Origin: an uncultured Flavobacteriales bacterium
GTDB taxonomy: Bacteria > Bacteroidota > Bacteroidia > Palsa-965
Direction: 5' to 3'
DNA: 9,440 bases
Assembly: GCA_937974275.1 (NCBI GenBank)
Contig: CALJIF010000074.1
Coordinates: forward strand, 1-9,440
This document shows, piece after piece, positions 7,967 through 9,440 of the stretch (the first letter of the stretch is position 1; every line of letters begins with the position of its first letter). Made by a program: the position numbers and the translations under genes. Below the pieces are notes generated by a model that saw only the letters and a program-made list of their open reading frames with translations, had not been told where the DNA came from and ran no database searches.

Positions 7967-8491
7967 TTAAGCTTCCGCTTTTTCGCCCAATACAAACAGG
8001 CGAACGAATTCTGCGAGCTCAGAGGCTTTCAGTCCTTTTCCTTTTACTTTGTATTGCGATTGCAGATAGAATGTCTCGCGATCTTCTAATGTGGTATGAA
8101 TCCATTGCCACAACTCGCCGTTATTCAGATCGTTGATTAATGGGCGTGACCCGTCTTGTTGTAAACGTTCTGTCAACGCGTCGGTGCTCATCTTAATGTA
8201 AATCGTTACACCCGATTTATTCATGACATCCATGTTATCGAAATAACAAGGTGTTCCGCCGCCACACGCAACAATGATATTGTCTTTCTCTATCACTTCG
8301 TGCAGCATTTGTTTTTCGAGATCGCGAAAATGCGCTTCACCTTCAGCAGCAAAAATTGCCGGAATGCCTTTACCGGCGCGCGTTTCGATCTCCTGATCCA
8401 AATCCACAAATTGCATGTTCATCAACGGCGCTAACTCTCGTCCCAAAGTTGATTTTCCGGCTCCCATAAAGCCTACTAAAAAAATTCTCAT
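7967..8491 (-). CDS. aroK: Shikimate kinase
   Basis: A 174-residue shikimate kinase, which phosphorylates shikimate with ATP to shikimate 3-phosphate in the cytoplasmic chorismate and aromatic amino-acid pathway. The usual family length is about 170. Visible features are the Walker A loop GFMGAGKST (residues 7-15), the shikimate-binding DLD (30-32), R56 in the FRDLE segment, the CGGGT loop (76-80), the lid arginine in RPL (R116) and the C-terminal R138 in DREtFY. All key residues are present, so it should be active. It is the second gene of a minus-strand pair, with 8 bases between the upstream stop and its ATG. No Shine-Dalgarno is seen in the short A/T-rich spacer. No other chorismate genes are in the window. 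Confidence 0.95.
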   Translation of the reverse strand: MRIFLVGFMGAGKSTLGRELAPLMNMQFVDLDQEIETRAGKGIPAIFAAEGEAHFRDLEKQMLHEVIEKDNIIVACGGGTPCYFDNMDVMNKSGVTIYIKMSTDALTERLQQDGSRPLINDLNNGELWQWIHTTLEDRETFYLQSQYKVKGKGLKASELAEFVRLFVLGEKAEA

Positions 8492-8499
8492 ACGTGATT

Positions 8500-8955
8500 T
8501 TAATTAATGCTTAGCAAGGTAAGACTATCCGGCAAAACTACGCTATAATTGAGACAAACCATCTTGCCTTGCACAAAATACATATCAACCATCGCTGCAT
8601 CGGAAGTAATTCGCTTTTCGCCCCAATCTTCTTTTTCTTCCTGAAAATCGTCGAAGCCATTTTTACGAAACAATTCCATAGCGGCAGCTTCTGTCCATGG
8701 TCCGATAGCCTGCCCCCACAGAGAAGCATCTGCACCGCTGTCAATTTCTACACAGCAGAAGCGTTTCATTAAGTCGATTTCGAAAAACAATGTGAATCCG
8801 CGTTGCCAATAATGCCATACGAGTGAAGAACTGTCAACACCTTCAAGTGTTTCGGCTTCTTCCGGCGGGCCGATTAATTCCTCCACTTTTTCGGGCAGCA
8901 TGCCGAATTCGAGCGGACCAAAGCCGCGGTGAATACTGATAGTAAGAGCGCTCAT
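8500..8955 (-). CDS. Unknown 151-residue protein upstream of aroK
   Basis: I do not recognise this protein. It is a soluble, acidic 151-residue polypeptide without a signal peptide or membrane segment. Residues 9-34 (HRGFGPLEFGM and then VEELIGPPEEAET) have the 'x-FGM-x-VxxLxGxP' look found in many small Bacteroidota proteins of unknown function and in some immunity-type proteins. A central WHYWQRGFTLFFE strand pair follows, and the end is VVLPDSLTLLSIN. The ATG at 8955 is the first in frame. It is transcribed toward aroK with 8 bases between its stop and the aroK start, so the pair is probably one operon. No functional link to shikimate metabolism is apparent. Confidence 0.75.
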   Translation of the reverse strand: MSALTISIHRGFGPLEFGMLPEKVEELIGPPEEAETLEGVDSSSLVWHYWQRGFTLFFEIDLMKRFCCVEIDSGADASLWGQAIGPWTEAAAMELFRKNGFDDFQEEKEDWGEKRITSDAAMVDMYFVQGKMVCLNYSVVLPDSLTLLSIN

Positions 8956-8976
8956 GGGTTTGTAGCGTTAGGTTAC

Positions 8977-8984
8977 TAAAGATA
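8977..8984 (-). promoter_or_regulatory. Possible -7 box for the minus-strand aroK operon
   Basis: On the minus strand this reads TATCTTTA, one mismatch from TAnnTTTG. It lies 21 bases before the ATG at 8955. No TTG is found at the expected upstream spacing. Weak prediction from consensus. Confidence 0.3.
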
Positions 8985-9084
8985 CGAGGATGCGTTAAAT
9001 ATGGTTTCGTTCCGGATTCATTATTCCTGCTGAAAGTCGGAATACCTGTTTTTCAACAGATTATAAAAAAGTTAATAAATCTAT

Positions 9085-9114
9085 TTGCAGGGTAAAATCA
9101 TGCTGTTATCTTTG
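9085..9114 (+). promoter_or_regulatory. Bacteroidota-type promoter of tRNA-Lys
   Basis: TTG (9085-9087), 19 bases, then TATCTTTG (9107-9114) is an exact match to the TTG-N19-TAnnTTTG consensus of Bacteroidota primary sigma factor promoters. Transcription should start near 9120, giving a leader of about 20 bases before the tRNA at 9142. The flanking sequence is A/T-rich (9059-9085), as expected for a strong stable-RNA promoter. Confidence 0.75.
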
Positions 9115-9141
9115 CACCCGCATTCATTAAGAGTGGAATTT

Positions 9142-9214
9142 GATTCCGTAGCTCAGCTGGTAGAGCATTACACTTTTAATGTAAGGGCCCTGGGTTCGAA
9201 TCCCAGCGGGATCA
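9142..9214 (+). tRNA. tRNA-Lys (anticodon TTT)
   Basis: A complete 73-nt cloverleaf. The acceptor stem is GATTCCG/CGGGATC (one T-G pair) with discriminator A9214. The D arm is GCTC/GAGC with the loop AGCTGGTA. The anticodon stem is TTACA/TGTAA with the loop CTTTTAA, giving anticodon TTT at 9175-9177 (lysine, AAA/AAG codons). The T arm is CTGGG/CCCAG with TTCGAAT. CCA is not encoded (CGA follows the discriminator), so it must be added after transcription, as is common in Bacteroidota. No tRNA or rRNA neighbour is visible upstream. The 3' end is duplicated downstream at 9331-9345. Confidence 0.97.
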
Positions 9215-9220
9215 CGATTA

Positions 9221-9245
9221 GGATCGCTAAATAGCGATCCTTTTT
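9221..9245 (+). terminator. Terminator hairpin after tRNA-Lys
   Basis: GGATCGCT pairs perfectly with AGCGATCC across the loop AAAT, followed by TTTTT. It begins 6 bases after the discriminator of the tRNA, so it should end the tRNA transcript. Confidence 0.88.
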
Positions 9246-9295
9246 GCATTTATATAGCTGGGATTCTTTTACGCTTCGCTACACATCATTCGCTA

Positions 9296-9316
9296 AAATT
9301 GTCCACCGGACAATTT
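9296..9316. repeat. Perfect 9-bp inverted repeat inside the tail of unit 1
   Basis: AAATTGTCC, spacer ACC, then GGACAATTT. It has no T-run and lies in the conserved tail. Only its left half plus CCGG-side bases are visible in unit 2 because the window ends there. Function unknown; it could be a recognition or folding element of the repeat. Confidence 0.8.
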
Positions 9317-9330
9317 CTTTACGCTCTTTC

Positions 9331-9440
9331 TCCCAGCGGGATCACTTAAAAGCCACGTTTTTACGTGGCTTTTTTGTTTACTGTTAGCTGGTCTTCTTGT
9401 ACGCTAACGCTACACATCATTCGCTAAAATTGTCCACCGG
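9331..9440 (+). repeat. Second, truncated unit of the tandem tRNA-3'-end repeat
   Basis: Starts with a second exact copy of TCCCAGCGGGATCAC (9331-9345). This is the 3' strand of the T and acceptor stems without the rest of a tRNA, so it cannot form a tRNA. Then come a different 5-base spacer, an 8-4-8 hairpin (9351-9370) and the tail from 9385, which matches 9255-9309 with one 1-base indel and a few substitutions. The 33 bases 9408-9440 are identical to 9277-9309. The unit is cut off by the window end. Confidence 0.85.
9351..9375 (+). terminator. Second terminator-like hairpin, in repeat unit 2
   Basis: AGCCACGT pairs with ACGTGGCT across a TTTT loop, followed by TTTTT. Three A's before the stem can pair with the T-run, so the hairpin could also terminate minus-strand transcripts. 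It sits exactly 130 bases after the first hairpin, with the same stem and loop lengths but unrelated sequence. Confidence 0.8.

Larger units (their letters stand above)
9201..9330 (+). repeat. First unit of a tandem tRNA-3'-end repeat (about 130 bp)
   Basis: The unit begins with TCCCAGCGGGATCAC, the 3' end of the tRNA-Lys gene plus one base. It continues with a 5-base spacer, an 8-4-8 hairpin (9221-9240), a T-run, and a tail from TAGCTGG at 9255 to 9309 that recurs in the second unit. The last part (9310-9330) runs into the second copy of the tRNA 3' end. Offset to the next unit is exactly 130 bases for the tRNA end, the hairpin and the tail start. Confidence 0.85.

Noticed and set aside
8538..8772. 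Alternative open frames on both strands over the unknown gene before aroK
   Set aside because: They overlap the better-supported 8500-8955 gene in other frames and lack start signals and family features.
9331..9345. Second tRNA gene
   Set aside because: Only the 3' strand of the T and acceptor stems is present; the upstream sequence has no D arm, anticodon arm or 5' acceptor strand.
9201..9440. CRISPR array
   Set aside because: Only two units are seen, the unit is about 130 bp with internal terminator hairpins, and there are no Cas genes or uniform short repeats with spacers.
9214..9440. Left end of a large integrative element at the tRNA
   Set aside because: No integrase or element gene is visible and the repeated tRNA end recurs after only 130 bases; the sequence past the window is needed to exclude this fully.

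Overview
The window looks like chromosomal DNA from a member of the Bacteroidota (Bacteroidetes), probably a Flavobacteriales- or Cytophaga-like lineage. The evidence is a very large secreted protein ending in the gliding-motility-associated C-terminal domain used for type IX secretion (FTPNGDGNND motif), genes without clear Shine-Dalgarno sequences, and promoters of the Bacteroidota TTG-N19/20-TAnnTTTG type. I cannot name the species.

Layout. (1) Positions 11-3855, plus strand, are an envelope-glycan operon: an LptF/LptG-type lipopolysaccharide export permease, whose 3' end overlaps a GT-B glycosyltransferase gene by 23 bases, followed one base later by a second GT-B glycosyltransferase. (2) Positions 3930-7352, plus strand, are a two-gene secreted-protein unit: a 117-residue exported protein of unknown function, then a 1020-residue multidomain adhesin-like protein (PPC-like domain, an unassigned domain, three SprB-like repeats, two Ig-like repeats, two PKD-like domains, type IX sorting domain). 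A strong hairpin terminator follows. (3) Positions 7457-7966, plus strand, encode a PyrR-like phosphoribosyltransferase behind its own promoter. It converges, with no spacer, on a minus-strand pair (8955-7967): an unknown 151-residue protein followed by shikimate kinase. (4) Positions 9142-9214 are a tRNA-Lys(TTT) gene with a canonical Bacteroidota promoter and a terminator hairpin.

The most unusual part is the last 240 bases. The final 15 bases of the tRNA region are repeated exactly 130 bp downstream. Each copy is followed, at exactly the same offset, by a terminator-like hairpin of the same 8-4-8 geometry but unrelated sequence, and then by a shared tail of about 55 bp that includes 33 identical bases. 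The shared tail starts with an inverted copy of the tRNA T-arm 3' half. This looks like a tandem, tRNA-end-derived small element; the window cuts off the second copy, so the array may continue. No complete new enzyme system is visible here, and the genes are otherwise recognisable Bacteroidota housekeeping, envelope and surface functions.
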